Assembly (NCBI GenBank): GCA_001751005.1
Contig: MAXL01000134.1
Location: 1-14,218, forward strand
Source of the DNA: Desulfobacterales bacterium S5133MH16
GTDB lineage: Bacteria; Desulfobacterota; Desulfobacteria; Desulfobacterales; UBA11574
Reading direction: 5' to 3'
DNA: 14,218 nucleotides
Within the stretch, counting starts at the first letter, position 1. Every line of letters begins with the position of its first letter. The translations under genes and the position numbers were made by a program. Below are positions 8,601 through 14,218 of this stretch, one piece after another. Under the pieces are notes generated by a model. That model had not been told where the DNA came from. It searched no databases and saw nothing but the letters and a program-made list of their open reading frames with translations.

Positions 8601-9720
8601 TCTCAATAAGGGCGTCCTCTTTTGTTTCGACCTTATCCAAAATCAGGGTTTTGTGGATGGAGTCACTACTGGTTACCCCATCGATGAGAAGGAGTTCAAA
8701 TTCATTTATACCGGCATCAAGCAAAGCTTGAAAAATTTCTTGGTTAAAAACTTGGTTGCATTTAACAATGATCTCTCCACTATCAGGGTCGACGATTGTC
8801 TTTGCAAATACCTTGTTAAAAATATCTTCAACACTTATTGGAATCAATTCCAAATTAGCGGATTTAAGTTTCTTGATTGCGGCTTTGGTAAACACACGTC
8901 CTTTTAGAACAATAGGCTCGCCCGTTTCAGAATCTGTAATATCACTGCTGGCGCGCTGACCTCGCAGCAAATTCTCATTAAACTTCTTGAATACCCGTTC
9001 GCCATGCACAACAAACTTTTCTGTTTCATAAAAATAAGACAGAATGTCTTCGGAAGTATATCCAATAGCTTTATAAAGGATTGTAATAGGAAACTTACGC
9101 CGCCTGTCGATCCGAATATAGACAATGCCTTTATGATCGATCTCCATATCGATCCATGATCCTCGTACCGGAATGATCCTGGAGGTGTATATAACCTTGC
9201 CGCTCGAATGTGTCTTGCCTTTATCATGATTGAAAAACACACCTGAAGATCTATGGAGCTGGCTTACCACAACACGTTCGGTTCCGTTTATGATGAATGT
9301 ACCACTATCTGTCATTAAGGGAATTGTTCCAAAGTAAATCTCCTGCTCCTTAATATCACGGATATTCGTAACTCCGGTATCCTTATCAATATCGTATACC
9401 ACAAGCCTGACCGTGATTCGAACAGGAATTTCGTAGGTCATTCCCCTGTTTATACACTCCTTAATACCGTGCTTAACCTCTGCAAATCTGTAAGATACGA
9501 ATTCAAGGGAAGCACTTCCGGTAAAATCTTTTATTGGAAATACGGACTTAAATACAGCCTGCAGGCCGACGTCTTTACGTTTTTCCGGAGGAACATCCAT
9601 TTGCAAAAACCGGCCGTATGATTCCCGTTGAACCGCGATAAGATCAGGAATGTCAATGATCTTTTCTATCTTGCCGAAGTTTTTTCTTTTACGCTTATTT
9701 GCCAAAATCCTTTCTGACAT
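5623..9720 (-). CDS. rpoB: RNA polymerase beta subunit
   Basis: Beta forms the other half of the RNA polymerase active-site cleft. The 1365-residue product is close to the E. coli length of 1342. The rifampicin-binding region SQLSQFMDQTNPLSETTHKR begins near residue 517; Asp524, His534, Arg537 and Ser539 (E. coli 516, 526, 529, 531) are wild type, so the usual resistance changes are absent. The motif RAGFEVRDVHPSHYGRICP and the catalytic-lysine segment GDKMAGRHGNKG (about 1089-1100) are present. Both proteobacterial insertions are recognisable: SI1 (roughly 225-355) and the coiled SI2 (roughly 955-1065, with AALERNRDDKLAVIKD). The ATG at 9718-9720 follows a GGAGA ribosome-binding site. It is separated from rplL by 369 bp with hairpins and a candidate promoter, and is tightly linked to rpoC. 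Confidence 0.99.
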   Translation of the reverse strand: MSERILANKRKRKNFGKIEKIIDIPDLIAVQRESYGRFLQMDVPPEKRKDVGLQAVFKSVFPIKDFTGSASLEFVSYRFAEVKHGIKECINRGMTYEIPVRITVRLVVYDIDKDTGVTNIRDIKEQEIYFGTIPLMTDSGTFIINGTERVVVSQLHRSSGVFFNHDKGKTHSSGKVIYTSRIIPVRGSWIDMEIDHKGIVYIRIDRRRKFPITILYKAIGYTSEDILSYFYETEKFVVHGERVFKKFNENLLRGQRASSDITDSETGEPIVLKGRVFTKAAIKKLKSANLELIPISVEDIFNKVFAKTIVDPDSGEIIVKCNQVFNQEIFQALLDAGINEFELLLIDGVTSSDSIHKTLILDKVETKEDALIEIYRRLRPGNPATLEVAQEFIDHMFFKSSYYDLSGVGRMKINLRLGINSSIDLRTLRKEDILLTAKTLVKLKDTQGAVDDIDHLGNRRVRAVGELLENQYRIGLVRMERAIKERMSLQEVDALMPHDLANSKPVSAVVKEFFGTSQLSQFMDQTNPLSETTHKRRLSALGPGGLTRERAGFEVRDVHPSHYGRICPIETPEGPNIGLIVSLGTYARVNEYGFIETPYSIVEDASVLKDVKFLSAFEEKDHPIAQANAPLDENKRFVKPLVTSRIEGEFMMVKSEDIELMDISPNQLVSVSASLIPFLENDDANRALMGSNMQRQAVPLLVNQAPLVGTGVEGVVARDSGVTVVARRDGEVVDVEASRIVLKHESEDHEDSEMPVTVYELSKFIRSNQNTCFNQRPIVRKGQKVKAGEIISDGPATEKGELALGKNIMVAFMPWGGYNFEDSILVGERLHRDGVYTSVHIEEFEVVARDTKLGKEDITRDIPNVGDEALKDLDDSGIIRLGAEVSPGDVLVGKITPKGETQLSPEEKLLRAIFGEKAGDVKDSSLRMPPGVHGIVVDAKVFSRRGVEKDDRTRFIEDQKIAALERNRDDKLAVIKDVVYTRLEKLLVGQECLKSLKKGKKVLITKGSKIDTGILSKIPVAQLEGIELKSPELTEQVHDILERYRSQCELCRKSFEKTIARFEKGDDLPPGVIKMVKVYVSMKRTLSVGDKMAGRHGNKGVVSRILPQEDLPYFEDGTQVDMVLNPLGVPSRMNVGQVLEIHLGWAAKGLGDQLNTLLQQRKAEAIREKLKRIFSEPSTQEMIDDFDDEDLYEYADNYRDGVHMATPVFDGAKEDEIKSLLAEAGLPTTAQATLYDGRTGEAFKEKVTVGTMYVLKLHHLVDDKIHARSIGPYSLVTQQPLGGKAQFGGQRLGEMEVWAMEAYGAASALQEFLTVKSDDMAGRTRMYEKIVKGQNTLDPGLPESFKVLTKELKSLGLDVTLMEGK

Positions 9721-9744
9721 GAAATCTCCGATATATTATATTTT

Positions 9745-9799
9745 GGTTATGGGTTATAGGATCAAGAGTATTTTGCTCTGTGTCCTATGACCCATAACC
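9745..9799. repeat. Long stem-loop just upstream of rpoB
   Basis: The arms 9745-9762 (GGTTATGGGTTATAGGAT) and 9782-9799 (GTCCTATGACCCATAACC) pair over 18 positions with two G-T wobbles. A second 4-bp stem forms inside the loop (9765-9768 with 9776-9779). The structure ends about 25 nt upstream of the rpoB ATG in the minus-strand transcript. E. coli has a transcription attenuator and an RNase III processing site in the rplL-rpoB spacer; a similar regulatory or processing role here is an inference from position. No T-run follows the stem on the transcribed strand, so it is not a simple terminator. It could equally be a copy of a dispersed palindromic repeat. Confidence 0.7.
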
Positions 9800-9821
9800 T
9801 GATTACAAGTTAGTTCGCTTA

Positions 9822-9874
9822 GCCCCGCCTGCCATTGCAAGCTCGCCCGCCAGTTAGGCAAGGCGACCAGGGGC
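9822..9874. repeat. GC-rich imperfect foldback in the rplL-rpoB spacer
   Basis: A GC-rich island (about 9820-9890) interrupts an otherwise AT-rich spacer. Its ends are partly self-complementary: GCCCC/GCC/TGCC at 9822-9833 can pair with the segment ending AGGGGC at 9857-9874, with bulges. The composition differs from its surroundings, which suggests a short inserted repeat or a structured RNA element. I see no reading frame in it. Confidence 0.35.
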
Positions 9875-9977
9875 ACGAGCGCGCAGGTCACAATTGGAAT
9901 ACTTGAATAATAGTTTTTGGGAAAATGGAAAAGTGGATTATTTTAAAATTCCTTTTGACAGAAAATTAAATAGATAA

Positions 9978-10006
9978 ATAACATCCTGTTATGATCAACA
10001 TTTCAA
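9978..10006 (-). promoter_or_regulatory. Candidate promoter for rpoBC in the rplL-rpoB spacer
   Basis: On the minus strand TTGAAA (10001-10006, 5/6 match to the -35 consensus) is followed after 17 bp by TGTTAT (9978-9983, 4/6 match to the -10). It lies about 260 bp upstream of rpoB, within AT-rich DNA after rplL. AT-rich sequence produces such matches by chance, and rpoBC is expected to be transcribed at least partly from upstream, so this is tentative. Confidence 0.3.
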
Positions 10007-10089
10007 CATTACATATCTGAAGTTAAATATTTAAGTCTCAAAATCCCTTTGTTTTTTCCGCTGACAGCGGGATGGAATTTCCAAAACGG

Positions 10090-10473
10090 TTACTTTATTT
10101 CAACCTGAGCACCGGCCTCTTCAAGCTGGCTCTTGATTTTTTCAGCATCCTCTTTAGAAATGCCTTCCTTGACAGGCTTCGGAACTTCATCAACCAGGGT
10201 CTTGGCATCTTTTAAACCCAGCCCTGTGATCGCCCTGACTTCCTTGATAACCTGGATCTTCTTATCGCCAAACGTTGTCAGAATAACGTCGAATTCGGTT
10301 TTTTCTTCCGCCTGAGCACCACCGGCCTCCCCGGAAACGGCAGCCGCTACCGCAGCAGGTGCGGCTGCGGAAACACCGAATTTTTCTTCCATTTCCTTAA
10401 CGAGCTCAGACAGTTCAAGTACAGTCATATTTGCTATAAATTCAATTAGATCATCTTTGGTAATATCCGCCAT
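10090..10473 (-). CDS. rplL: 50S ribosomal protein L7/L12
   Basis: L7/L12 forms the mobile stalk that recruits translation factors and stimulates their GTP hydrolysis; dimers bind the C-terminal part of L10. The 127-residue product shows the standard layout: N-terminal dimerisation domain (1-33, with MTVLELSELVKEMEEKFGVS), an Ala/Gly-rich flexible hinge (about 36-55) and a C-terminal factor-binding domain (about 58-127, with KIQVIKEVRAITGLGLKDAK). The ATG at 10471-10473 follows a strong GGAGG ribosome-binding site. It lies 55 bp after rplJ, as expected for the L10-(L12)n stalk operon, and is followed by a long spacer before rpoB. Confidence 0.99.
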   Translation of the reverse strand: MADITKDDLIEFIANMTVLELSELVKEMEEKFGVSAAAPAAVAAAVSGEAGGAQAEEKTEFDVILTTFGDKKIQVIKEVRAITGLGLKDAKTLVDEVPKPVKEGISKEDAEKIKSQLEEAGAQVEIK

Positions 10474-10528
10474 TTTATTTTTCCTCCATAGTAACTTTCA
10501 ATTAGTGTTTTTCTATTTGTATCGAATA

Positions 10529-11050
10529 TCAGGCCGACTCTTTCTGTCCCTTGACGGCCTGCAATAGGTTTAAGAACTTTACCGGTATAGCGTTAAGAAC
10601 CCGGACAAAACCTGCCGGGACACCATTGGCAACGGACAGAAATTGCCCTAAAAGGACCTCACGGGGAGGAAGGGCCGACATCGCCTTGATGGCGTTTAAA
10701 TCAATCACCTTGCCGTTCATAACGCCGGTCTTAATTTCAAGCTTTTTATGCTCGTTAGAAAATTTTATCAAAACCTTTGCAGGTGCAATGGGGTCGTCAT
10801 AGCTTAACGCAACGGCACTCGGACCTTTAAAACACTCTTTTATCAATTCCACATCTGTCTCTTCGGAAGCTCTGATAAGAAGCGAATTCTTTGCCACCTT
10901 ATATTCAACTTCAAACTCTCTGAGCTTCCTTCGCAAATCATTCATTGTTGAAACATCGAGTCCTTTGCAATCCGTAACGATGACGACTTTGGACCTTGCA
11001 AATTTTTCATGCAGATTTTTGACAATCTCTTTCTTTTTTTCCAGCTTCAC
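10529..11050 (-). CDS. rplJ: 50S ribosomal protein L10 (GTG start)
   Basis: L10 anchors L7/L12 dimers to the 23S rRNA at the base of the stalk. The 173-residue product has the expected N-terminal rRNA-binding domain with KNSLLIRASEET (about 54-65) and FKGPSAVAL, then a C-terminal helix region ending NLLQAVKGQKESA to which L7/L12 would bind. The start is GTG (11048-11050), followed by KLEKKKEIVK; an in-frame TAA lies two codons upstream, so no earlier start is available. The Shine-Dalgarno AAGGAGGT is strong but 10 nt away. An L10-leader-like RNA lies upstream, consistent with autoregulation by the L10-L12 complex. Confidence 0.98.
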   Translation of the reverse strand: MKLEKKKEIVKNLHEKFARSKVVIVTDCKGLDVSTMNDLRRKLREFEVEYKVAKNSLLIRASEETDVELIKECFKGPSAVALSYDDPIAPAKVLIKFSNEHKKLEIKTGVMNGKVIDLNAIKAMSALPPREVLLGQFLSVANGVPAGFVRVLNAIPVKFLNLLQAVKGQKESA

Positions 11051-11109
11051 AACTTACAACACCTCCTTCCTTAATCCGCAAAAACCTGAGGTAACAACTT
11101 ATCAATATA

Positions 11110-11170
11110 GAATGTCTCGGTAGGCCGGCAATGCCGATTAAACACAAAATAAGTGCACCTACGGTCTTTG
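11110..11170 (-). promoter_or_regulatory. L10 leader RNA (autoregulatory site of rplJ-rplL)
   Basis: In the minus-strand transcript GACCGTAGGTGC (ending at 11170) and GCCTACCGAGAC (around 11115-11126) face each other. GTAGG (11158-11162) pairs with CCTAC (11120-11124), with asymmetric flanks like the kink-turn motif of bacterial L10 leaders, and a small CGGC/GCCG hairpin lies between. The element ends about 60 nt upstream of the rplJ start. Known L10 leaders bind the L10-(L12)n complex and lower rplJL expression when it is in excess. Assignment is by recalled motif and position. Confidence 0.8.
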
Positions 11171-11186
11171 ACAGAAATATTTTAGT

Positions 11187-11331
11187 TAGTGTCCATCCAT
11201 AAATGTTCTTTTTGCCCAATCTCTGCGTTATGTTCAAAAAATAATCCTCGGAATATCAAACATATGCCTGTGGTTATTTTTTTCACATGCCTTGATCTTG
11301 AACAAAAATCCTCATTTATGGATGGACACTA
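11187..11331. mobile_element. MITE-like element, copy 1 (145 bp, 19-bp perfect terminal inverted repeats)
   Basis: The ends TAGTGTCCATCCATAAATG (11187-11205) and its exact reverse complement (11313-11331) bound a 145-bp non-coding segment. Both ends carry TA, compatible with a 2-bp TA target duplication (IS630/Tc1-mariner style), but this is not proven. The interior recurs inverted at the other end of the window: 11215-11312 matches 14121-14218 with about five mismatches in 98 bp and no indels. No reading frame here resembles a transposase, so it would move only with help from another element. It lies in the rplA-rplJ spacer, 16 bp upstream of the L10 leader. Confidence 0.8.
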
Positions 11332-11529
11332 GTTCGGAAACAATATCAAAATAGCCATTCAGGCTCTCTTTACCCGGACAAGTACCTAAAGTGAACTAAA
11401 GCCTGCCCTGGTGCGACCGGACGTCCATTTTCGCCCAAAATCTTCGGTTTGCTATGCTTGTGATAGTTTGAAATTGCACTAAGAATCCAGGTCCGGGCCA
11501 GGGTTTGAAATGCCTTTATGGAAGCAGAC
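11332..11529. other. Unexplained spacer downstream of rplA
   Basis: This is the rest of the 479-bp rplA-rplJ spacer. I see no gene. An interrupted inverted repeat pairs CCCTGG (11406-11411) and CCGGAC (11417-11422) with GTCCGG (11491-11496) and CCAGGG (11498-11503). A short direct repeat, GTTTGAAAT (11467 and 11503 areas), flanks its right arm. The DNA may be a remnant of another insertion or a structured RNA; it may also hold the rplJ promoter, which I could not place. Confidence 0.4.
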
Positions 11530-12234
11530 TTATTTGATTAAGTCCTTGACACTGGCCGCATCTATCTTGATGCCAGGTCCCATGGTCGTTGAAATGACGA
11601 TACCTTTCAGATAAGTCCCCTTACTGGAAGCCGGTTTGAGACGAACGATAGTTTCTAAAAAGGCCGCTGCATTCTCCACAATCTTCTCTACTCCGAAAGA
11701 AACTTTGCCCATTGGAACATGGACAATTCCGGCTTTTTCAACCTTGAAATCAATTTTCCCTGCTTTTAACTCCTGCACCGCTCTCGCTACATCAAAAGTT
11801 ACGGTTCCGGTTTTTGCATTGGGCATGAGCCCTCTGGGACCGAGCAGCCTTCCTATCTTTCCAACAGAACCCATCATGTCGGGAGTAGCAACAGCTTTGT
11901 CAAAGCCGAACCAACCGTTTTTTATTTTTTCTATTAATTCGTCATTCCCGGAAAAATCCGCACCCGCGTCCAGGGCCTCTTTTTCCTTTTCCCCTTTGGC
12001 AAATACCAGGACTTTTACTTCCCTGCCAAGGCCATTGGGCAGAACGACCGTCCCTCGAACCATCTGATCAGCATGCCTTGGATCCACACTCAGACGGACG
12101 GCAACGTCAACCGTTTCATCAAATTTGGCATGAGATGAATCGATTGCTAATTTGACAGCATCGCTAAAAATATGCTTTGCTCCAACATCTATATTTTTAA
12201 TCGATTTTAAATATTTTTTACCCCGCTTCGGCAT
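11530..12234 (-). CDS. rplA: 50S ribosomal protein L1
   Basis: L1 forms the mobile L1 stalk that helps release deacylated tRNA, and in E. coli it represses translation of rplKA. The 234-residue product matches the family length and carries the signature KIGRLLGPRGLMPNAKTGTV (about 126-145). Domain I residues lie at both ends (PKRGKKYLKSIKNIDVGAKH at the start, KGTYLKGIVISTTMGPGIK near the end) and domain II lies in the middle. The ATG at 12232-12234 gives the expected N-terminus; the AAGGAG ribosome-binding site is 12 nt away, on the long side. It follows rplK by 73 bp and precedes the long spacer with the MITE-like element. Confidence 0.99.
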   Translation of the reverse strand: MPKRGKKYLKSIKNIDVGAKHIFSDAVKLAIDSSHAKFDETVDVAVRLSVDPRHADQMVRGTVVLPNGLGREVKVLVFAKGEKEKEALDAGADFSGNDELIEKIKNGWFGFDKAVATPDMMGSVGKIGRLLGPRGLMPNAKTGTVTFDVARAVQELKAGKIDFKVEKAGIVHVPMGKVSFGVEKIVENAAAFLETIVRLKPASSKGTYLKGIVISTTMGPGIKIDAASVKDLIK

Positions 12235-12307
12235 GTTTTTGGTTTACTCCTTGTTTACACGTTTCGCAGTTAGGATTAAGATTTACTCACAGCCCGTACA
12301 TCTTCCT

Positions 12308-12730
12308 TTAAACAACATCAATTCCCATACTTCTGGCCGTTCCGGCGATAATATTAGATGCGGCACTCAAATCATTTGCATTTAAATCAACCATTTTCTG
12401 CTTGGCGATCTCTTCAACCTGCTTTCGAGTGACACTGCCGACTCTCTCCCGTTTTGGATCGCCAGCGCCTTTTGCTATTTTTGCCGCTTTTTTCAAAAGC
12501 ACGGATGCAGGGGGTGTTTTGGTTATAAAAGTAAATGATCTGTCCTGATAGACAGTAATAACCACGGGTATGATCATACCTTCATCATTTGCGGTCCTGG
12601 CATTAAAAGCCTTGCAAAAATCCATTATATTGACGCCATGCTGCCCAAGTGCAGGACCAATCGGGGGAGATGGATTGGCTTGACCGGCGGTTACCTGCAA
12701 TTTTATCTGTACCATAATCTTTTTTGCCAT
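12308..12730 (-). CDS. rplK: 50S ribosomal protein L11
   Basis: L11 binds the GTPase-associated region of 23S rRNA. The 140-residue product has the N-terminal Pro-rich segment GQANPSPPIGPALGQHGVNI (about 16-35), where thiostrepton-class antibiotics contact L11, and the C-terminal rRNA-binding domain (about 70-140). The family-typical start MAKKIMVQIKLQVTAGQANP fixes the ATG at 12728-12730. The AGGAG ribosome-binding site lies 12 nt upstream; an out-of-frame ATG at 12738-12740 sits only two bases after it. L11 is 55 bp after nusG and in the standard order before rplA. Confidence 0.99.
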   Translation of the reverse strand: MAKKIMVQIKLQVTAGQANPSPPIGPALGQHGVNIMDFCKAFNARTANDEGMIIPVVITVYQDRSFTFITKTPPASVLLKKAAKIAKGAGDPKRERVGSVTRKQVEEIAKQKMVDLNANDLSAASNIIAGTARSMGIDVV

Positions 12731-12785
12731 TTTTTAACATCACTCCTGTAATTTTGCTTGATGAATTCGACTTTTTACGAATTTA

Positions 12786-13316
12786 TCACAACTTTGCAAC
12801 CTGTACGAATTCCAGTTCCACCGGTGTTGAACGGCCAAAAATGCTCACCAGAACCCTTATTTTACCCTTTTCCGGATTGACTTCGTCCACGGTGCCGTTA
12901 AAATTTTTAAAAGGCCCGTCTATTACACGAATCTCGTCTCCGATCTCAAAAAAATATTTCGGTTGTGGTTTGAGTTTCCCGGCCTCCATCCGATTCAAGA
13001 TCCGTTCGGCCTCTTCATCTGAAATCGGTGTCGGCTTTTCCCGACCACCCAAGAATCCGGTCACCTTGGCGGTATTATTCACAATATGCCAGGTTTCATC
13101 ATCAAGTTCCATCCTGACCAATATATATCCCGGATAGAACTTTCGGGATGATGTTTTTCTTTTACCTTTTACAAGCTCGACAATCTCTTCTGTGGGAACC
13201 AGCACCTCGCCAAATTTTTCGGATAGAGAAAAAGATGCGACCCGATCTTCAAGTGCAGCTTTGACCTTGCTTTCAAACCCCGAATAAACATGGACGATAT
13301 ACCATTTAAGAGCCAA
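12786..13316 (-). CDS. nusG: Transcription termination/antitermination factor NusG (TTG start)
   Basis: NusG binds RNA polymerase across the clamp, promotes elongation and, through its KOW domain, contacts Rho or the ribosomal S10 protein. The 176-residue product shows the NGN domain (about 3-100, WYIVHVYSGFESKVKAALE and FYPGYILVRMELDDETWHIV) and the C-terminal KOW domain (about 122-176, FEIGDEIRVIDGPFKNFNG). The start is TTG (13314-13316), supported by a GAGGAG ribosome-binding site nine bases upstream and by the conserved position of the KWYIVHVY motif; there is no suitable ATG nearby. It begins 18 bp after the secE stop, the usual secE-nusG pairing. Confidence 0.97.
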   Translation of the reverse strand: MALKWYIVHVYSGFESKVKAALEDRVASFSLSEKFGEVLVPTEEIVELVKGKRKTSSRKFYPGYILVRMELDDETWHIVNNTAKVTGFLGGREKPTPISDEEAERILNRMEAGKLKPQPKYFFEIGDEIRVIDGPFKNFNGTVDEVNPEKGKIRVLVSIFGRSTPVELEFVQVAKL

Positions 13317-13334
13317 TTTTCTCTTCTCCTCAAT

Positions 13335-13733
13335 TTAGTGAAGCACCACACGAATCAGGCTTGACAAACCGATATCGACCACTCCGAGAAATAATGCTAT
13401 TATCATCGTTAAGATAATGACAACAACGGTAGAGCTCAACGTCTGTTTTCGTGTCGGCCAGACAACCTTCTTTATCTCCACCTTTACTTCTCTCAGAAAT
13501 TGGACTCCCTTGTTTATATAATTTTTAATCTTTCCTGGCTCGGTCTTGGTTCTGGTTAACGCTTTGGTCTGTGATAAAGAAGACCTTTTTCTAATTTCCC
13601 CGGCAGAACCTGTAAACAGTGTGGTCTTTTTAGCGGCAACATCATTTTTTGACCGGGGTGATGTCGCTCCGGCGGCACTTTGTTTCTTCTTTTTCTTGGT
13701 GCTTGAAGTCTTTTTCCTCTGTAACCGTGCCAT
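13335..13733 (-). CDS. secE: Preprotein translocase subunit SecE, with a long basic N-terminal extension
   Basis: SecE clamps the two halves of SecY in the inner-membrane Sec translocon. The conserved part is at the C-terminus: amphipathic helix FLREVKVEIKKVVWPTRKQT (79-98) followed by one transmembrane segment (about 100-122, STVVVIILTMIIALFLGVVD). Single-span SecE proteins are usually about 60-65 residues. Here about 65 extra residues precede the core, very rich in Lys, Ser and Thr (for example KKTSSTKKKKKQSAAG), and look disordered. The ATG at 13731-13733 has a good AGGAG site seven bases before it, which supports the long form. A shorter start within the extension cannot be excluded. The gene lies 98 bp after tRNA-Trp. 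Confidence 0.95.
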   Translation of the reverse strand: MARLQRKKTSSTKKKKKQSAAGATSPRSKNDVAAKKTTLFTGSAGEIRKRSSLSQTKALTRTKTEPGKIKNYINKGVQFLREVKVEIKKVVWPTRKQTLSSTVVVIILTMIIALFLGVVDIGLSSLIRVVLH

Positions 13734-13831
13734 TATGCTCCTAAAATAACCAAATTCAAAGCCGATGGTGTCCGGAAAGTCTTATATGGTTCCATGCAAT
13801 TCAAGCTTTGAACTTTTTATTCAGAATGATT

Positions 13832-13907
13832 TGGCAGGCCAGGAGGGATTCGAACCCCCAACACCCGGATTTGGAGTCCGACGCTCTACCGTTAGAGCTA
13901 CTGGCCT
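13832..13907 (-). tRNA. tRNA-Trp (anticodon CCA)
   Basis: The 76-nt cloverleaf reads clearly on the minus strand. Acceptor stem AGGCCAG pairs with CTGGCCT, followed by discriminator G and an encoded CCA tail (13832-13834). The D arm is GCTC/GAGC, the anticodon loop CTCCAAA has CCA at 13872-13874, and the T loop is TTCGAAT. tRNA-Trp between rpmG and secE is a frequent arrangement in bacteria, and here it lies 26 bp after rpmG and 98 bp before secE, so it is probably processed from a shared transcript. Confidence 0.97.
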
Positions 13908-13933
13908 GCAAAATGCCTTTATAATAAAAATGG

Positions 13934-14083
13934 TTATTTGGTCTCTTTATGTAGAGTGTGTCTCCTGCAAAATCGACAATATTTGCTGAATTCCAGCTTA
14001 TTCGGTATTGTCCGTTTATTTTTTGTAGTCGTGTAATTTCTTCTTTTGCATTCACTGCAGGAAAGGGTAACAATTATTCTCAC
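13934..14083 (-). CDS. rpmG: 50S ribosomal protein L33 (small gene, GTG start)
   Basis: L33 is a small zinc-ribbon protein of the large subunit near the E site. The 49-residue frame reads MRIIVTLSCSECKRRNYTTT and ends KYCRFCRRHTLHKETK. It matches the family along its whole length: Cys9, Cys12, Cys36 and Cys39 form the zinc-binding (C+) version, and NYTTTKNKR and HTLHKE are family hallmarks. The start is GTG (14081-14083), with AAGGAG seven bases upstream. It sits in the expected place before tRNA-Trp and secE. A repeat copy ends almost at its ribosome-binding site. Confidence 0.96.
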   Translation of the reverse strand: MRIIVTLSCSECKRRNYTTTKNKRTIPNKLEFSKYCRFCRRHTLHKETK

Positions 14084-14100
14084 CAGAAGACTCCTTCAGC

Positions 14101-14218
14101 TATGAGTCTGTTGATTAATAAGGATTTTCGTTCAAGATCAAGGCATGCGAAAAAAATAACCACAGGCATATATTTGATATTCCGAGGATTATTTTTTGAG
14201 CATAACGCAGAGATTGTG
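14101..14218. mobile_element. MITE-like element, copy 2 (inverted, degenerate end, cut by the window edge)
   Basis: 14121-14218 is the reverse complement of the interior of the element at 11187-11331 (about five differences in 98 bp, no indels). Its near end (about 14101-14120) is a decayed version of the terminal repeat, with partial matches to CATTTATGGATGGACACTA. The other end lies beyond the window. It stops a few bases before the rpmG Shine-Dalgarno. With rpmG, this accounts for most of the stretch upstream of tRNA-Trp. Confidence 0.75.

Noticed and set aside
10058..10070. Small hairpin CCGCT/AGCGG after rplL as a rho-independent terminator
   Set aside because: On the transcribed (minus) strand it is followed by an A-run, not a T-run, so it does not fit an intrinsic terminator.
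12764..12783. 6-bp AT-rich stem-loop between nusG and rplK as an L1 operator
   Set aside because: It is short and weak and lacks features I recognise from L1-binding sites.
13801..14073. 90-codon minus-strand frame spanning tRNA-Trp and rpmG
   Set aside because: It runs through the tRNA and is out of frame with rpmG, whose 49-residue product is a clear L33.

Overview
This window is a ribosomal protein / RNA polymerase locus, with every recognised gene on the minus strand. In transcription order (high to low coordinate) it reads rpmG, tRNA-Trp, secE, nusG, rplK, rplA, rplJ, rplL, rpoB, rpoC, rpsL, rpsG and the first 28 codons of tuf. The gene order, a proteobacterial-type RNA polymerase (SI1 and SI2 in RpoB, SI3 in the RpoC trigger loop) and the overall protein character suggest a former deltaproteobacterium (Desulfobacterota, probably Desulfobacterales-like). 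The lineage is inferred from memory of these families, not from a search.

Layout: 13734-14218 holds one end of a dispersed repeat, then rpmG (a 49-codon gene with a GTG start) and tRNA-Trp(CCA). 11530-13733 is secE-nusG-rplK-rplA, for protein translocation, transcription elongation/termination and the L1 stalk/GTPase centre. 11051-11529 is a long spacer with an L10 leader RNA, a 145-bp MITE-like element with perfect 19-bp terminal inverted repeats, and about 200 bp of unexplained DNA. 10090-11050 is rplJ-rplL. 9721-10089 is another long spacer, with a candidate promoter, a GC-rich foldback and a strong hairpin just upstream of rpoB. 1222-9720 is rpoB-rpoC with only 3 nt between them. 1-1221 is the str operon remnant rpsL-rpsG-tuf with its own candidate promoter; fusA is not in its usual place between rpsG and tuf.

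The most remarkable observation is inside rpoC. About 100 residues (573-672) inserted in frame in the Rpb1 domain 3 (pore) region of the beta' subunit look like a complete parvulin/PpiC-type peptidyl-prolyl isomerase domain. Both signature histidines are kept, but the catalytic Cys/Asp position is Gly. Beta' on either side aligns with normal RpoC without disruption, so this seems to be a domain insertion into the core polymerase near the secondary channel.

The second theme is repeat invasion of essential spacers. The MITE-like element lies 16 bp upstream of the L10 leader, and a second, inverted copy (about 95% identical over 98 bp) abuts the rpmG ribosome-binding site. Unrelated near-perfect hairpins sit just upstream of rpsG and rpoB.
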